From: Salvator merianae
Taxonomy: Eukaryota > Chordata > Lepidosauria > Squamata > Teiidae
Direction: 5' to 3'
NCBI GenBank assembly: GCA_003586115.2
Contig: QVOM02000025.1
Coordinates: 84,208,863-84,272,862, forward strand
DNA: 64,000 nt
Shown here: piece after piece, positions 34,815-47,002 of the stretch
How positions within the stretch are numbered: the first letter of the stretch is position 1
Layout: each line of letters begins with the position of its first letter
Position numbers and translations under genes: made by a program
The notes under the pieces: model-generated
The model's database searches: none
What the model saw: only the letters and a program-made list of their open reading frames with translations
What the model was told of the DNA's origin: nothing

Positions 34815-34984
34815 AACTGGGAGCAAATGAAGCCTGCTTTCAGTTGCTGCAGCCAGCTTGCAATGCAGATGCACTTGGATAGCAAGCATTCCCAATGCTT
34901 GCTACTGACAAGTTCAAATAGGCCCAAAATTGCTTGCTTGCTTGATGCTATCTAGTCATAGCTGACTTTTAGACCATTTCTTAC

Positions 34985-35390
34985 CTATAGTGCTGGAGTG
35001 GTCCAATGGAGTCGTCCACTGCTGGAGAGATCCATGTGGCTAGGAAGAGTTCTGTCCACATTGGGATGGCCTATTCAACTCCAGACTTGGGCCAACTCTG
35101 AAGCTAGTACCAGCTGTGATGCCATCTCTGAAGGCTCCAATGTCCAGGAACAAAAGTTGATGGCATGCCTTGTTGCACTGCTGAAATAGATCCCCCATGG
35201 GTCTACCATATGCACACACCAGTACCCTAATAGACCTTTTTCAAAAGATCTACTGGTAGACCTGACTAGGAAGCCTTTTTGGACTCTTTAGTCTGCTCTA
35301 CTCTCTGACCTTAACCATGTGGAAGGGAGGTTCCTACTACACTCGCTGGTCTGATATACCAGCAAGTGCAAAAGCTCTCTTAGTGGCCAT
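34985..35390. mobile_element. Probable diverged family G MITE
   Basis: A worn half of the hairpin, TTGCACTGCTGAAATAGATC, is at 35174-35193, with CTCCAATGTCCAGGAAC upstream and AGATCTACTGGTAGACCTG downstream. The right end ATACCAGCAAGTGCAAAAGC recalls the common terminus. Confidence 0.4.
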
Positions 35391-35463
35391 TGGATTGATT
35401 TTCTCCAGACTGACTGGTCTTCTATGATCTTTCTTATGTCTGCCAGTGAGGTTTTGATCACTG

Positions 35464-35893
35464 TCAGGGTGTTTTCACACTTACCACATTAGAACAGACT
35501 AATTAGTTTGTTCTAATGTGGTATTGAACATGCAGTGAGGACATTGTCGGCTCCGCGTGGCCCTAGCGATTTACCTGAACTAAGCTACTGGCACTTGTGG
35601 TGTGAATGCTTGCAGCCTTGCCTAAAGCTTACCATGGCAGTGGCTGGGGAATGTCTGGTCACTGCCCTGGCAACCGCCAGGGCCACACAGCATGAAGCTG
35701 TGACCGAGTGATTGAGCAGGCATGATTGGTTGATCATGCAGGCCCAGCCGTTGCACTGTATGGTGCACAGCTAGGTGTGATCGGGAACAGTGTTATGCTG
35801 CTCCTGGCTGCTCAGGACTCTGCAAAGTGCAGACGGACTTTGCTAGCAAGAATCCTTGATGTTTGCTAACACAAAGTGTGAAAAGAGTCCTCA
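35464..35893. mobile_element. Family F MITE with TCA duplication
   Basis: The element at 35467-35890 begins GGGTGTTTTCACACTTACCA, ends ACAAAGTGTGAAAAGAGTCC and is flanked by TCA. Near the left end is a palindrome around ACTAATTAGT (AGAACAGACTAATTAGTTTG), and GGACTTTGCTAGCAAGAATC near the right. Confidence 0.85.
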
Positions 35894-36376
35894 GACTCTT
35901 AACTAAATCTATCTACCTACTAGCTGGTTATCCTCTTTTTCTATCTTCTGCTTTCCTAAGCATAACCATATTTTCAGGGAATTTGGTCTTTTCATTATGT
36001 GCCCAAAGTATGATGCTTAAACCTTGTCATTTGAGCTTCTAATGCACACTGAGGTTTTATTTGGTCCAGAATCCCCTGATAATGTCTTTCTAGTTACCCA
36101 TGGTACCCCAAGGAATGTTCTCCAGCACCAAAGTTCAAAGGAGACTACACAGTTCCCAGTCTTGCTTTGTCATTGTCCAGCTTCTGCATCCATACAACAC
36201 AGAACTAAAAAACATGATGTTAACTATTCTGATCTTTGTATTATATTAGCAGAGTAGTATCATCTGTGAATTTGAAGTTGCTAATGTTTCTCCCAACTGC
36301 CTTAAAGTCACACTCATCTTCTCAGCCAGCTTTTCACATTATATATTCTGCACACAAGCTAAACAGATAATATAAT
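35894..36376. other. Unassigned sequence
   Basis: Part of this (36080-36230) reads like an old retroposed fragment (CTAGTTACCCATGGTACC, TCTGCATCCATACAACACAG), but I cannot name it. Confidence 0.3.
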
Positions 36377-36562
36377 ATAGGCCCTTTCTGCACTTGGCCT
36401 TATTCCAGATTATATCTCAGAATAGGGACCTGTCATCTGCATGCTAGTGCAGGCTGTGGTAGGCCCTGGGGAAGACCTTTCATAGTTTGCACTAGCATGT
36501 GGATAGCAGGTCCCTATTCTGGGATATAATCCACAATAAGGTCAAGTGCAGAAAGGGCCATA
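36377..36562. mobile_element. Family A MITE, ATA duplication
   Basis: The element at 36380-36559 is flanked by ATA. The arms GGACCTGTCATCTGCATGCT and the facing AGCATGTGGATAGCAGGTCC are close inverses. Confidence 0.88.
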
Positions 36563-36708
36563 CATTTATTTTATTAACCATTAAAATGAACCAATCATGT
36601 TACTTGTGTTCCTCAGACTGAGAGGCTTTCCATTTTCTTCATTTCAAATAAATACTAATTTATTCAGCAAGACAGTATTTGAGATCTTTATTGTGATGAT
36701 GTGGTGTC

Positions 36709-36774
36709 TTCCTTCCTTCCTTCCTTCCTTCCTTCCTTCCTTCCTTCCTTCCTTCCTTCCTTCCTTCCTTCCTT
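36709..36774. repeat. (TTCC)n microsatellite
   Basis: About 16 uninterrupted TTCC units. Confidence 0.97.
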
Positions 36775-36814
36775 TTTCTTATTTCACATAATATTTTATA
36801 ATTATGAAGTAGTT

Positions 36815-37130
36815 GATTTTATTTATTTATATGTTTGGATTCCACCATTCAGCTAGAAGCCCCAGGGGAGGTTACAACATATAATAAATCAAATACTAAA
36901 GCATATTTAAAATACTAATCCAGCCTCCCACCCGCCTACTCCAGCTGGACTATATTCAGAGGAACTATGAATTAAAGTCTTGAGTGAAGAGGCATGTTTT
37001 AAACAGGTGTTCAAAACCATTTATAATTGGTGCCTGGTGTAGGGGGCCTCCACGGAAAAGACCCTGCTGCATGCCATAACCCATCACACCTTTGAGGATA
37101 GAGGAAATACAACAAAGCCCTCAGTTTGGT
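36815..37130 (-). mobile_element. L2-type LINE 3' fragment
   Basis: The + strand has TTTATTTATATGTTTGGATT, CCACCATTCAGCTAGAAGCC, then an AT-rich stretch, AGAGGCATGTTTTAAACAGG, and GGCCTCCACGGAAAAGACCC. This is the inverse L2 tail and 3' UTR order seen at 19770-20170. Confidence 0.6.
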
Positions 37131-37730
37131 GCAATTATATATTTTTATTGTGGGATCTTACCTAACAAAAGTTTATAAACAGAACAGAAGCAGGTTTTCT
37201 TGGATTGTCCACACATTTGTTTTAAGTGAAGTGTGATGCCTTCTGCTGAATTGTACCAGGTTTTCAGGGAGAAAGAGAATACACTGCCAAAGCACCTCTC
37301 TTCCTCTTTTTCAGTGAACAAATATTAAAGAATTAAAAAAAAAAAAATGCCCTTTAAGGACACACTCAAATTTGCTCTCTGAGGAACCTGTCTCCCTCCT
37401 AATACTACCCTTAATACATCTTGAAGCATACCTGTGAAATGTTGAGTGTAAATTGGACACTGAAATGTACTAAGACCTGGCAATCTTTTATTGACTATCT
37501 ATCTATGGAGCATTAGCTACAGGTTTTGAAGAATAAAAGAAAAACAAAACCTGATGGCAAGAAAGAGAAATATTGGGAAAACAAACAAACAAAACAAAAA
37601 AAAAGAAGTAGAAAACTGAATTTACCAAAAAGAGCACCTGGGAAGAGAATGGAAGTCAAATATGTAGTAAGTAAAATAGATTTATATATTATATGGTTTC
37701 AGAGAATACTAGAATGTAAGTTTTACTTAT
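37131..37730. other. Unassigned AT-rich sequence
   Basis: Nothing recognised apart from short A-rich runs. Confidence 0.35.
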
Positions 37731-37734
37731 TCAA

Positions 37735-37795
<61 letters not shown>
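37731..37795. repeat. (AAT)n microsatellite
   Basis: About 21 AAT units. Confidence 0.97.
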
Positions 37796-37939
37796 GCAAA
37801 AGCACTGCTGAGTGTAAATTAAGGGAGCAAGGTGACTTCAGAATGGAAAACTCCCACCCTGAGCCCAAGATACCTTTTCCTATCCCTGGGGTGGCAGCGA
37901 TATCCTCAGCCTCATCAATGGGGGAACCAGAACAGATAC

Positions 37940-38350
37940 TTTGGGCCTTTTCACACTTTATATTAGTGAACATCAGGACATTCACTAGTACGGTGCTTCT
38001 GCACCATGTGAATGTTCTGAATATTGGGAGCAGACTACAGCTGCCCCCATTTGCTACAGCTGGTCAACTCCTGGTACACAGGATGCTGCACAGCGCAACT
38101 GTAGCTGTACAGTTGTGCAGCTGCAGCTGTCCAGTTGTGCTGTGTTCCCAGTCACTATGGCAGCCATCAGAAGTTTCCTGGATGCTATCATGGTGCAGGC
38201 CACCAATATTCACACTGCAGATGCTGGCAGCCTGCTACTAGCATTGTCTAAGGCTTCACAGTGCAAATGGCTTTCACACTGCAAGGTCTGTTCCACCTTA
38301 GAACAGGATAATTATCCTGTTCTAAGGTGGAAAGTGTGAAAAGGCCCTTT
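37940..38350. mobile_element. Family F MITE with TTT duplication
   Basis: The element at 37943-38347 begins GGGCCTTTTCACACTTTATA, ends AAAGTGTGAAAAGGCCC and is flanked by TTT. The terminal 14 bases are perfect inverses. Next to the right end a strong hairpin occurs, CCACCTTAGAACAGGATAAT facing ATTATCCTGTTCTAAGGTGG (38290-38330). Confidence 0.88.
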
Positions 38351-39164
38351 GTAGTATAATGAAAAAGCAGCCTTATGGGGAAAGGTTTTAGAGGCCTGGT
38401 TGCTGCTTCTTTTCATTCCTTTCCATAAGCATTTATCTGTATTTTTTTTCTGTTTCCTAAGTAGCAGACAACCTGCTTCCCTCTTTTGAGAATGAGTCAA
38501 ATGCACCTGTTTGTGGTTCAGGGCTTTACAATGCATCCAAGTGAAGGTAAGTGTGAATTCTCTGTTTCATTGTTTATTATAGCTAGGGGAAATGCAGTGG
38601 GAATCTTGTCGGCTCATTAAAGATGATTATAAAACAAGAGCAATTCAGAGTGGAAGTAACAGCTGTCTGGAAATGCTAGTTAAGGAATGAGAGCAGAAAT
38701 GTGGATAAAAATACGGGCACTTTGAAAATAATTGTTGGAGCATAAAAGAGGTGCAGCTTAAACATTATTTAAAACTATCCAGTGAAGTATTGGAGAGAGG
38801 AGGGAAAGGTAGGGTGGTCTAGTTCTGCCTAAGAAACTGCACTGAACAGATGGAGAAGCACTGCTGGATTTTTACAGGTATTTGTGGACTGCCCCCTCCC
38901 TTAGCAGTCGGGCAACGAGAGCATTTATCAATGCTATTTCAAAAAAGTGTGTCTCAAGGGACACACACATGGTGGAATGAGGCTCTCTGAAGGCAAGTAA
39001 GGTGCACCTTTATGCCTTGTTGAGACCAAAAACACAAGTAAAAGAAATATCAGATGAGCAAGCCAAAAGTTATCTCCTTGCTCTCTTGCCAAAAGAAAAA
39101 AAGTTTCCAACAAAAGCCAGGCTCCTACAATGATATTCATGAAATATCAATCAGAACAAAATTT
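38351..39164. other. Unassigned sequence
   Basis: Nothing recognised. Confidence 0.35.
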
Positions 39165-39505
39165 GAAATTTGTTGCAGTGATTTTTAAAAAGGACCAAGC
39201 AAAAGAGTCTCGCTGTCAAAGTGAAAACCTGTATTTTAGTGTCGTTGGTGAATCACAACACTGACAATACAGGTTTTTGCATTTGTTTTCATGATTTTCA
39301 TGATGTTCTTATGCATGGAAAAAACATAGTAAAAACATGAATATTCAAAAGAATACTTCATTTTCATGAGGGGGTGACTGGTTCGATTCGCATCAAATTC
39401 TGGAAATGCAAAAAAAGCATTTTTAATCTGATTTAAATATTTGTGAATGAGAAATATTCAAATGAGTAGGCAAATACAAATTGATTTTTGCACATCTCTG
39501 TACTA
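39165..39505. mobile_element. Probable hAT-like MITE, related to family D
   Basis: The right end is AATTGATTTTTGCACATCTC, matching GAAATTTGCACATCTC at the D copy. The interior is AT-rich with CATTTTCATGAGGG and AAAAACATAGTAAAAACATG. The left end is unclear. Confidence 0.45.
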
Positions 39506-39514
39506 TATAGTGTT

Positions 39515-40100
39515 TTTATTTAGGCTCTGATTTATGTGAATTTATTGTTAACTAATTTATCAATCAACTCTTCTATCTCACCCTATACCTTAAGGTCTCA
39601 GGGTGGGTTACAATAAAACCAATACAAAACACAAAATTCAAATCATTAAACCCCACAGATTGCAATCACCGAAAGGGGAAAGGCAGTTACCTCTTCACAC
39701 AAAAACTAGAGCAGAGTAGTAGAGCTTTACCAGATGTCTGAACATATACAAGTATGGAGCTAGATGCACCTCAGAGGTAAGTTGATTCCACAGCCTGGGG
39801 ATACTATAAAGAAGGACTTCTCTCATGTTCCCATTGGGCAGGCAATACACCAGCAGCAGTCTTATTCTGACTCTGATCCAACATCAAAAGCAGCTCCTCA
39901 AATTCAGTCACAACTATATTAGCTCCCTGGAAGAGAGTCCTATGGACCACAGAAACCCTCTTCCATGCCCAGCCAGTCTGGAACAGTGCTTTATTGAATA
40001 ATGCAGGAAGACAAAGCTGAGAGAGAGAAGATCTGCTCAGTTTAACCACCCAGGTCTCAGTAATGCATACCAGGTCAGCCCTTCGTCCAGAATCAGCTCA
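39515..40100 (-). mobile_element. L2-type LINE 3' end, diverged
   Basis: The + strand has ATCTCACCCTATACCTTAAG, GTCTCAGGGTGGGTTACAAT, an AT-rich stretch, AGCTTTACCAGATGTCTGAA, and TTGATTCCACAGCCTGGGGA. These align with the inverse L2 at 19780-20140 in the same order. The part beyond 39850 is uncertain. Confidence 0.65.
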
Positions 40101-41017
40101 TGGATTATTGATGTTTTATTCTGGATTGATCCCAGGATTCAAGAGCTACAAGACCAAGGCAGTGGGATAGTTAACAGCCCTTCCCAAATTCTGCTGGTTG
40201 GAAGGCAGAATAGATAGAGAGATAACATTTATACATCTGACACTCCTCCTGATCTACTCTACTTTCCAGTCCAGAAATGGTTGCTCCCAGTGATGTCACT
40301 GTCCCTCATTCTTTGCAAAAATGGCTTTCCCAAAATGGCAAAACCTTTGGTATCCACCCTTCAGGTGGTGGATTCACTAGTAGCAACCTCTGTATGTGGC
40401 CTCAGTAGTTGAGTAAGAAGGATCAGGTTGAAGAGCTGCTTTCCAGGGCCTAGTTCTGCCAAGAAGAACCTCCATGCCCATCATCCACAGCCCACTGCCC
40501 ACAGTTCTACTAGTAGTAAGGATGGCATCTGCTTAGCTATCATGCTCAGTGCTTGGGACTGGAACTTCAATGTTAGCTTTCCTCATAGAACCAACATCTG
40601 CTTGGCACCAAAAATGGCAGTTAGTTTAATCAAGTCAGCTTTATGTCCCAAAGTTGTACTATGGGAAGTAAAGGGGTGTATCTGGAAATGTCTGGCCATA
40701 AGACTATGGCACTAGAATGGGAGGAAAGAATGTTGAATTATTCTGTACTTATCACTCAGTTTCTTGTGTCCTTGTGCCACCTTTCTGGCACCACATACAC
40801 CTGAAAATACCTAAACACACTCACAACATCTATCTGAGATCTCTAGAGTGGGGTCAATCAGTGAAAACAACCAAACCAATCTTCAAACTAAGGATGAAAT
40901 TAAGTAAATTGCTGCCATAGGAGGTTGCTCTCAGAGAGAATCTCAGGGCTTGGGTGGGAACATATGGAGAGAATGATTCTCTCCGATATCTAAGGGTTTT
41001 GTCTTTTTTTTTTTCAG
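40101..41017. other. Unassigned sequence
   Basis: Two short + frames at 40428-40920 show no family. Confidence 0.3.
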
Positions 41018-41540
41018 GGACCCTTAATAAAGATTAAGGGTGTGTGTAGCACAATTTTAGGCCTCATAAATCTGCATGTTATTGCAGACCTATAAGTCCA
41101 TGCTCTCTGCTGCTCTGCTTTGTCTGCATTAGGCAGAGCGTGATCCAGATTAAGGAGACCTTAATCTGGATGACTGATAGACCCACTGAATCAGATCCTC
41201 CAGTGGACCAGTTCTGCTCTGATCCAGAACACCGGAAGCATGTAGAAGCCATGTCTCCCATATCTGTGACTACCAGGGGGAAGCTGCCTTTCAGTAGCAC
41301 ACCATAGTGAACCACCAAATGTCCCCTCCCAAAAGCTCAGAGGCTAGGAACTTTTGATTCTCTTGGAGGCATGGGGGGACAGCCAGAGGGCTAGCATGAG
41401 CTTTGTGGCCATGATGTGGGCTGATTCAGATCAGTCTTGCTGATGCAATCCATCTCTTCCTGTGATCAGGATCAATGGGTCTCACTACTTTGGACACACT
41501 GATCCTGACCAAGCACAGGTAAGTACAGGTAGGTCTTAAA
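41018..41540. mobile_element. Family G MITE
   Basis: It has TCTGCATTAGGCAGAGCGTG (compare 29308), GATCCAGAACACCGGAAGCA, the worn hairpin CTTTCAGTAGCACACCATAG and AGTGAACCACC at about 41286-41314, then AGAGGCTAGGAACTTTTGAT as after the hairpin in other G copies. The boundaries are approximate. Confidence 0.5.
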
Positions 41541-41765
41541 ACATTTCAGACTGTAAGCATAATTACTAAACACCATATAATCATATGAGAAATATCTTGG
41601 CAGGCAGCAAAATTCCTTCATCACACATTTTATGTTCCCTGTTCTGATGTTCCATCCAGACAAAATATCCCTGTATTTTGAACTAGATGCATTTTCTAGG
41701 TCATCTTCAAGTCAATTGCCAGCATACTGGAGTAATCTAACAGAAGAATTGAGTACATAGACTAT

Positions 41766-41945
41766 GGCCCTTTCTGCACTTGGCCTTATACCAGATTATA
41801 TCCTGGAAGAGGGACCTGCCATCTGCATGCTAGTAGGAACCACGGCAGGCCCCACACAGGACCTGCTGTAAACTCCACTAGCGTGCAGATAGCAGGTCCC
41901 TGTTCAGGGATATGATCCAGAATAAAGCCAAGTGAAGAAAGGGCC
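41766..41945. mobile_element. Family A MITE, subfamily A2
   Basis: 180 bp with the A2 markers CCTTATACCAGATTATATCC and GCTAGTAGGAACCACGGC. The flanking triplets TAT and CTT do not match. The right terminus reads AAGTGAAGAAAGGGCC with one change. Confidence 0.8.
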
Positions 41946-41948
41946 CTT

Positions 41949-44725
41949 ATGTTGCCTGACTAACTTGGTCCACGAATAAGAATGGGAACTTTTTTTTTTT
42001 TTAAGTAATCCATTTCTATTCATTGATTTTTTCACCGTTTGTTTTCTGCTGGCAGTCCAGCCATCAAGTCAAGGTGTTTCTTTTATTTTTATTCAGTTCT
42101 CATTTCTTTGCACTGCAAACAAACACATGTGAAAGCTTTTCTTCTAGTTCAAACTTTACTAAAAATATTGCAGAATATACACATAAATAGATATGCTTTG
42201 TGAGTATGGCACCATCCACACAGGAGTCTAAGATGTCCCCCAGGTGCGGTCCCACTGGAATCTGCTAGAAATGAAGAGTCTGCTTGAGAAAAGTGATTTC
42301 TTTATTCCGAACAGAATGCTGGATGCACCTAAATAATTGCCAGAGTCAGCAGAGTCTTTATGCTTTTCCTAATGCTATGCAACACTCCATTCCACTGACA
42401 GCCTCTACACTTCTAGGTGTTCCTCCTCTGGCTTTTTCTCTTCTAGCAACTTTCTTTCTCTGCCAGTAGTCTCTTATCTCCCTTCCTTGGGAACCTGCCC
42501 CTATTGACCTTGTAGCATTTCTTCTCTCTCTCCAAGCAAACCAAAGCAAAGTTTGGGAATAGAATATGTGAATGCATGAATTGAATGTGAATATATGAAT
42601 TGGATATGATGATGTATACGAATGGAATAATGCAAACATAACAAAACCCATGGTGGTGACTCATGGAAACTGATACCCTGGGAGTGAGGCATCTGAACAC
42701 CCAGGAACCCAATATTTTTTCCAATGCCAGCTTCAGTCACTCCTGTGAAAGCTCCAAGCTTCATATCTCACCCCTTTTAGGGACCAGGTGGATAAAGCTT
42801 GTATGTGCATGGGTGTGTATAGCTGATGCATATATTGTATATGAAAATGGATATATTCAGGTTGCCACAAATCAACAGGAATGCATGCATAAACATTTGT
42901 ATCATTTTTAGTGGGAAAAATGATATAGAATACATGGAAACCAGAAGCTTGGTAAATCTTAAGTTTTCATAAATTTTACTCTCCTATTTTTTTAAAAAAA
43001 TAAATAAATAAAAAAGTGAAAGTATCAATATGACGAACGGATGAAAAGGGTGCATATTTTCTACTAATTCTATGGATCATTTGACAAGTTGCAGCCAACC
43101 AAGAACCCTGCATGTCACAATGACCACTTGAGTCTCAAGCTGGAACCCTCTAAAAGCTGTAATCTTCAACAAACCAGCTGGGCTGTGGCAAGGTCCCTGG
43201 GCAAGATTATTGATGTTAGGGTTCAGACTGAAGTGAGGTGAACTTCAATTTCCCTGATTCAGTGCATCTCTAATTCAGAGTCCATTTCCTATCCATGTAA
43301 AAATTTATGGCCTAATTCCAATTAATTCCTACGCTCCTGTAGTCGAGATACAACTTAATTTTTAAAGCGGCTTAAGGTTAAATCTGATGGCAAACTGCAT
43401 GCTGAGAAACAATTTGATTTTTGAATAACTCAAGGGAAATAGGATTCTATAACTTGAACCCTGCTCTCTATCTGCTACCTCCTGAATTATGCTAATCGTA
43501 TTATAAACAAAATAAATTGAATGGATGGAGACAAGGTTTGGGGACATTTTATTGCCTGTTTCCATCCCCTCCTCTCTGAAGTTAGGCTGAGGGAAACAAA
43601 CAAATGAAACCATCCCCAAGGCAATCTTTAATATTTTATATGTTTGGCCATATCTTATTAGAACAGACAAATACTAAGTGAATAACTTAGTTTCTGTTGT
43701 GTGAGTATGGTATAGTATTTAATGGAGAGAGCTTGATTTCTCTCCTTAATTGCATTCATAGCTTGTAACTGCACTGGGTCCTGAAAAAGAGCTTTTTTTT
43801 TCCTGGTAACCATTGGTTTCCTGCAAGCAAGAATTACTCACAACCCAACAAATTATCTTCAGGCTTCATATTTGGACATTCAGCATCTGAAAGGAAGGGA
43901 AGGAGAGGGAAAAAAAATGAGAATCACTGACCCTTCTGGTATTGTTTAAGCCAGCAATGGCCTTAGGAACTGGATGTGGTAGGCTATGTCAGTTTCCCTT
44001 ACCTATCATCAAGCCCTATAGGAAGAAGAAGGGAGAATCTGATTCAAAGTGTTTAGGCAACTGCTGCTTGCTCACATGTGTTATCATGAGAGCAGTTTTC
44101 AGTGCTAATTGTTTTCTGTGCATTGCCAAAGAAAAGGAAAAAAATATTCTTGATGGTCTCCACAGACCATACTCAAGACAGATGTGTTGGCACACCTCCT
44201 TGGTAGACCTCATACTTTTTGAAATGCTGAGAAAAAATATGTTCAGTCTGTGGTGGTTTTGATGGAAAAAAAAAAGGGGAGGTAGGTGGGTAGCAGGTGC
44301 TGGGAAAGTCCTTTCCCCAAGACCTTGAGAAGTTTCTGACAGTGAATGCTGAGAACAACAGACTACAGGCATCAGTTTTATGACAATGTGATGTAGCTCC
44401 ATCACTCTTAAAGCTTCAGAGTTTATTTTGACAGTTTGGATGGGGAGTCTTCTGAAAGCAGGGAGCTCTCTTTGGAGTCAAGGTGGGTTACCAAAAAGGG
44501 AGAAAACCACAAGGTTCACGTATGATTCCTTCTTCTCAATGAAACAAAGAGGGAACTGACAATTAGGGAGAGAGGATCTAAGGTCCAGCATTCAAGATGC
44601 AGGGGGAAAAAAGCCAAAGGAAGATTGGAAAATGGTTAGGTGAATAGGCAATGGTGTGATTAGGAGGTGTAGGGATGGGACAGACCCATCCCTAGAGGGT
44701 GCTAAATTTCTGAATGCTTGGACTT
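41949..44725. other. Unassigned sequence, 2.8 kb
   Basis: The longest stretch without a recognised repeat. It has a T run at 41991-42003 and AATAAATAAATAAA at 43000-43013. No exon, RNA gene or protein family recognised in its frames. Confidence 0.35.
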
Positions 44726-45659
44726 TATGGGTGTTTTTGCACTTTCCACTGTAGCATGGCATAATTATAGACCCCAACGTATGTGAATGCCAGTAGCCAT
44801 GCCTGAACCTCACCACGACAGTGTTGCAGCCCTGATCAGGGTGTCATGTGACCCCAGTCAGCCCAATTGCCCCATCACACATGTGTGATTGCAGTCAAGA
44901 TGGGCAGATCATGCTCAAGATGGTCACTGTGGTGAAGATAATTGTGAATGGAACCTTGCCTGAAACTCACTTTGAGCTTCTGTTAAGGTTCCAGACAGCT
45001 CAGGCCTCTTCACACTTACCACAGTAGAACTTTCTAACTAGTATGGTTCAGGCTGGTTTAGTTTGGGTACAGAGAGGGGTCTTCGCACCTGTCAACGCAG
45101 TAACACTCCACAAGCCGACCAGCACTGGATGCAGTGCGAATGGGAGTGCACTAGTTTGGTAGCTATGTTCAAACCCAGAGGAGCTGTGTTCAAACTTGTG
45201 GCCGAAAAGGCCACCAAGGTCCGGACCCCAAGGTCCGAACTGGGGTGCGAACCATTAGACTGTACCTGCAAGACCCTGCCAGCCCTGCCCTGCTGCCATT
45301 TTGAACCCAGAAATGGTGCAAACACACCTTCCCTGATCCTCATCTGATCGCACAGGTTGGGTTGGAGACTACAGTTTAGTTGACCACAGCTGGTTGGATT
45401 CAGGTAAGCATCAGGTGGGCTTCAGTAGATTTTGGGTCAGCTGGGGCTGTTTGCAAGTGCGAATCCTGTGTTCTAGCAAGTGTCCTGGAATGTACCATTC
45501 GCTAAGTGCAAACAGGCCCCTCATGACTTCACCAGTGGTAACCATGATCAGGAGCAAATACAGCCCATTCCTGGCCGTTCAGGCCTCCGCCAAGTGTAGA
45601 TGTATTTGGATAGCAATCATGCTTGATACTTGCTAGGTCAAAGTGTGAACAGGCCCTAT
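44726..45659. mobile_element. Family F MITE with TAT duplication, holding a B insertion
   Basis: The element at 44729-45656 begins GGGTGTTTTTGCACTTTCC, ends GTCAAAGTGTGAACAGGCCC and is flanked by TAT on both sides. The hairpin GGAACCTTGCCTGAAACTCA..TGAGCTTCTGTTAAGGTTCC is at 44951-44992. The B element at 45002-45519 splits it. Removing B and one CTC leaves a continuous F body of about 407 bp. Confidence 0.85.
44999..45522. mobile_element. Family B MITE inside F, CTC duplication
   Basis: The element at 45002-45519 begins AGGCCTCTTCACACTTACCA, ends GCTAAGTGCAAACAGGCCC and is flanked by CTC (44999-45001 and 45520-45522). It holds AGTTTGGTAGCTATGTTCAA, GGCCACCAAGGTCCGGACCC and GACCACAGCTGGTTGGATTC. 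Confidence 0.88.
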
Positions 45660-46626
45660 GTCACATGTCCTGCTAGTTGAATGGAATTCTCCTTAACTAA
45701 ACTTTGGCATTATCCGGTTTCTCAGTAAAGATATGTCATGGTCAAGGGTCCAGAAATGGGAAGAAAGCAAGCCATCTTCATTCATACAAAGAGAGGGAGG
45801 GAAACATAAAAGGATTAAACAGACTGAATGTGGTATTATGTGTAGGATATATTCATAGAGGCAGAACTGGGGGCAACAGTGAAGGGAAACAGGAGTGGGT
45901 AATTTGAGCTGAAAAAAATGTGGCAAGAAAAGTATGCACTCATTTGCACTATGCCTTTGAGATGGGAAGAAATTCATGGGACTGCAATCATGCACATTTA
46001 CCAATGTGTACAGAGCTGGGACAGAAGATGCTGCTAATTCAATGCAGTACCACCAGAAGAATGAAACACACTAATAGTTCAATTAGTGGGTCTTTTTAAA
46101 AGCTTTTATATCTATGCTTCCTGGCAACAGAAAGTTTGAATGGTGAGTTCACTTGGAGAATTCTCTCTTTTTTAATAGGTTCCTAAGTGAGTTAGGAGAC
46201 AAGAGTGAATAATTAAATTCACAGTAGAATGTCCAAGTTATTCAACTCTTTTAAAAAAAATACTGATGCAAATACAGATACATGGGACCTGTTTCTCCAG
46301 GAGGATAGTAGACAGCTATAAGTCAGGATCATAAGGCCGCCACGGAAGGGTGCAGATGTGACCAGAAGACTCTTGCATAAATGAACCCTTCTGCATATAT
46401 GAATACATATATGAGTAACTCTGTGGAAAGTTACTTCACACTAGGGCCAGGATAGGAAGCAGCATTGCTTAGTAGGGCAGTACAGGTTTTCCATGAATTG
46501 TGTTAACTTCAGTCCACTGCTGGCTGGTGCACTGAAGGAAAGAGATGGTAGGGAAGGTGTAGAACAGCAATTGGCACTCTCCCTTTGAATTTGCATTTTG
46601 ACTGGTTAGAACTGGTTCAAATCGAG
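45660..46626. other. Unassigned sequence
   Basis: Nothing recognised. Confidence 0.35.
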
Positions 46627-46738
46627 TAGGGGTGTTTGAAAAGTTTGAGCTGGAGTTGATCACCCTGCCTGTTCAAAAACAGAGTTTGAATTTAAACTGA
46701 ACAAAGGGATGTTCAAAGGTGTCTGAATTAAACCAAAA

Positions 46739-46790
<52 letters not shown>

Positions 46791-46869
46791 GTTCAAAATC
46801 AAACCATACTGGCCCCTGATTCATTCAATTTAAGCTAAACACACAACAAAAGATCATGCACATCTCTTA
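46627..46869. mobile_element. hAT-like MITE, family E, with (AT)n inside
   Basis: The ends TAGGGGTGTTTGAAAAG and ATCATGCACATCTCTTA resemble those at 8021-8257, with TTTGAA and GTTCAAA-rich arms. An AT microsatellite occupies 46741-46788 near the centre. Confidence 0.5.
46741..46788. repeat. (AT)n microsatellite
   Basis: About 24 AT units at the centre of the family E element. Confidence 0.96.
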
Positions 46870-47002
46870 TCCTTGGAAGACGTCTTCAGGCCAATAGGGA
46901 GAAACATTTATAATAAACCCTTATTCTGAAGATCCCTCAGACCACCCTGAAGAGAGACAGGAAAAATTGACTTCACAGTAGGGATCTCCTGCTCTGAAAT
47001 AG

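Larger units (their letters stand above)
33604..34928 (+). mobile_element. Long family F MITE holding two family A insertions
   Basis: The element at 33607-34925 begins GGCCATTTTTTGCACTTACT and ends CAAGTTCAAATAGGCCC, with flanks AAT and AAA. Inside: ACAGACTAATTAGTTTGTGC near the left end, the hairpin CCTTACCTGAAGCTCACTAT..GAGCTTCAGGTAAAGTTCC at 34560-34598, and many ATTGGGCC motifs between 34010 and 34460. Family A copies lie at 33690-33869 and 34632-34811. With both removed the F body is about 960 bp. Confidence 0.7.
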
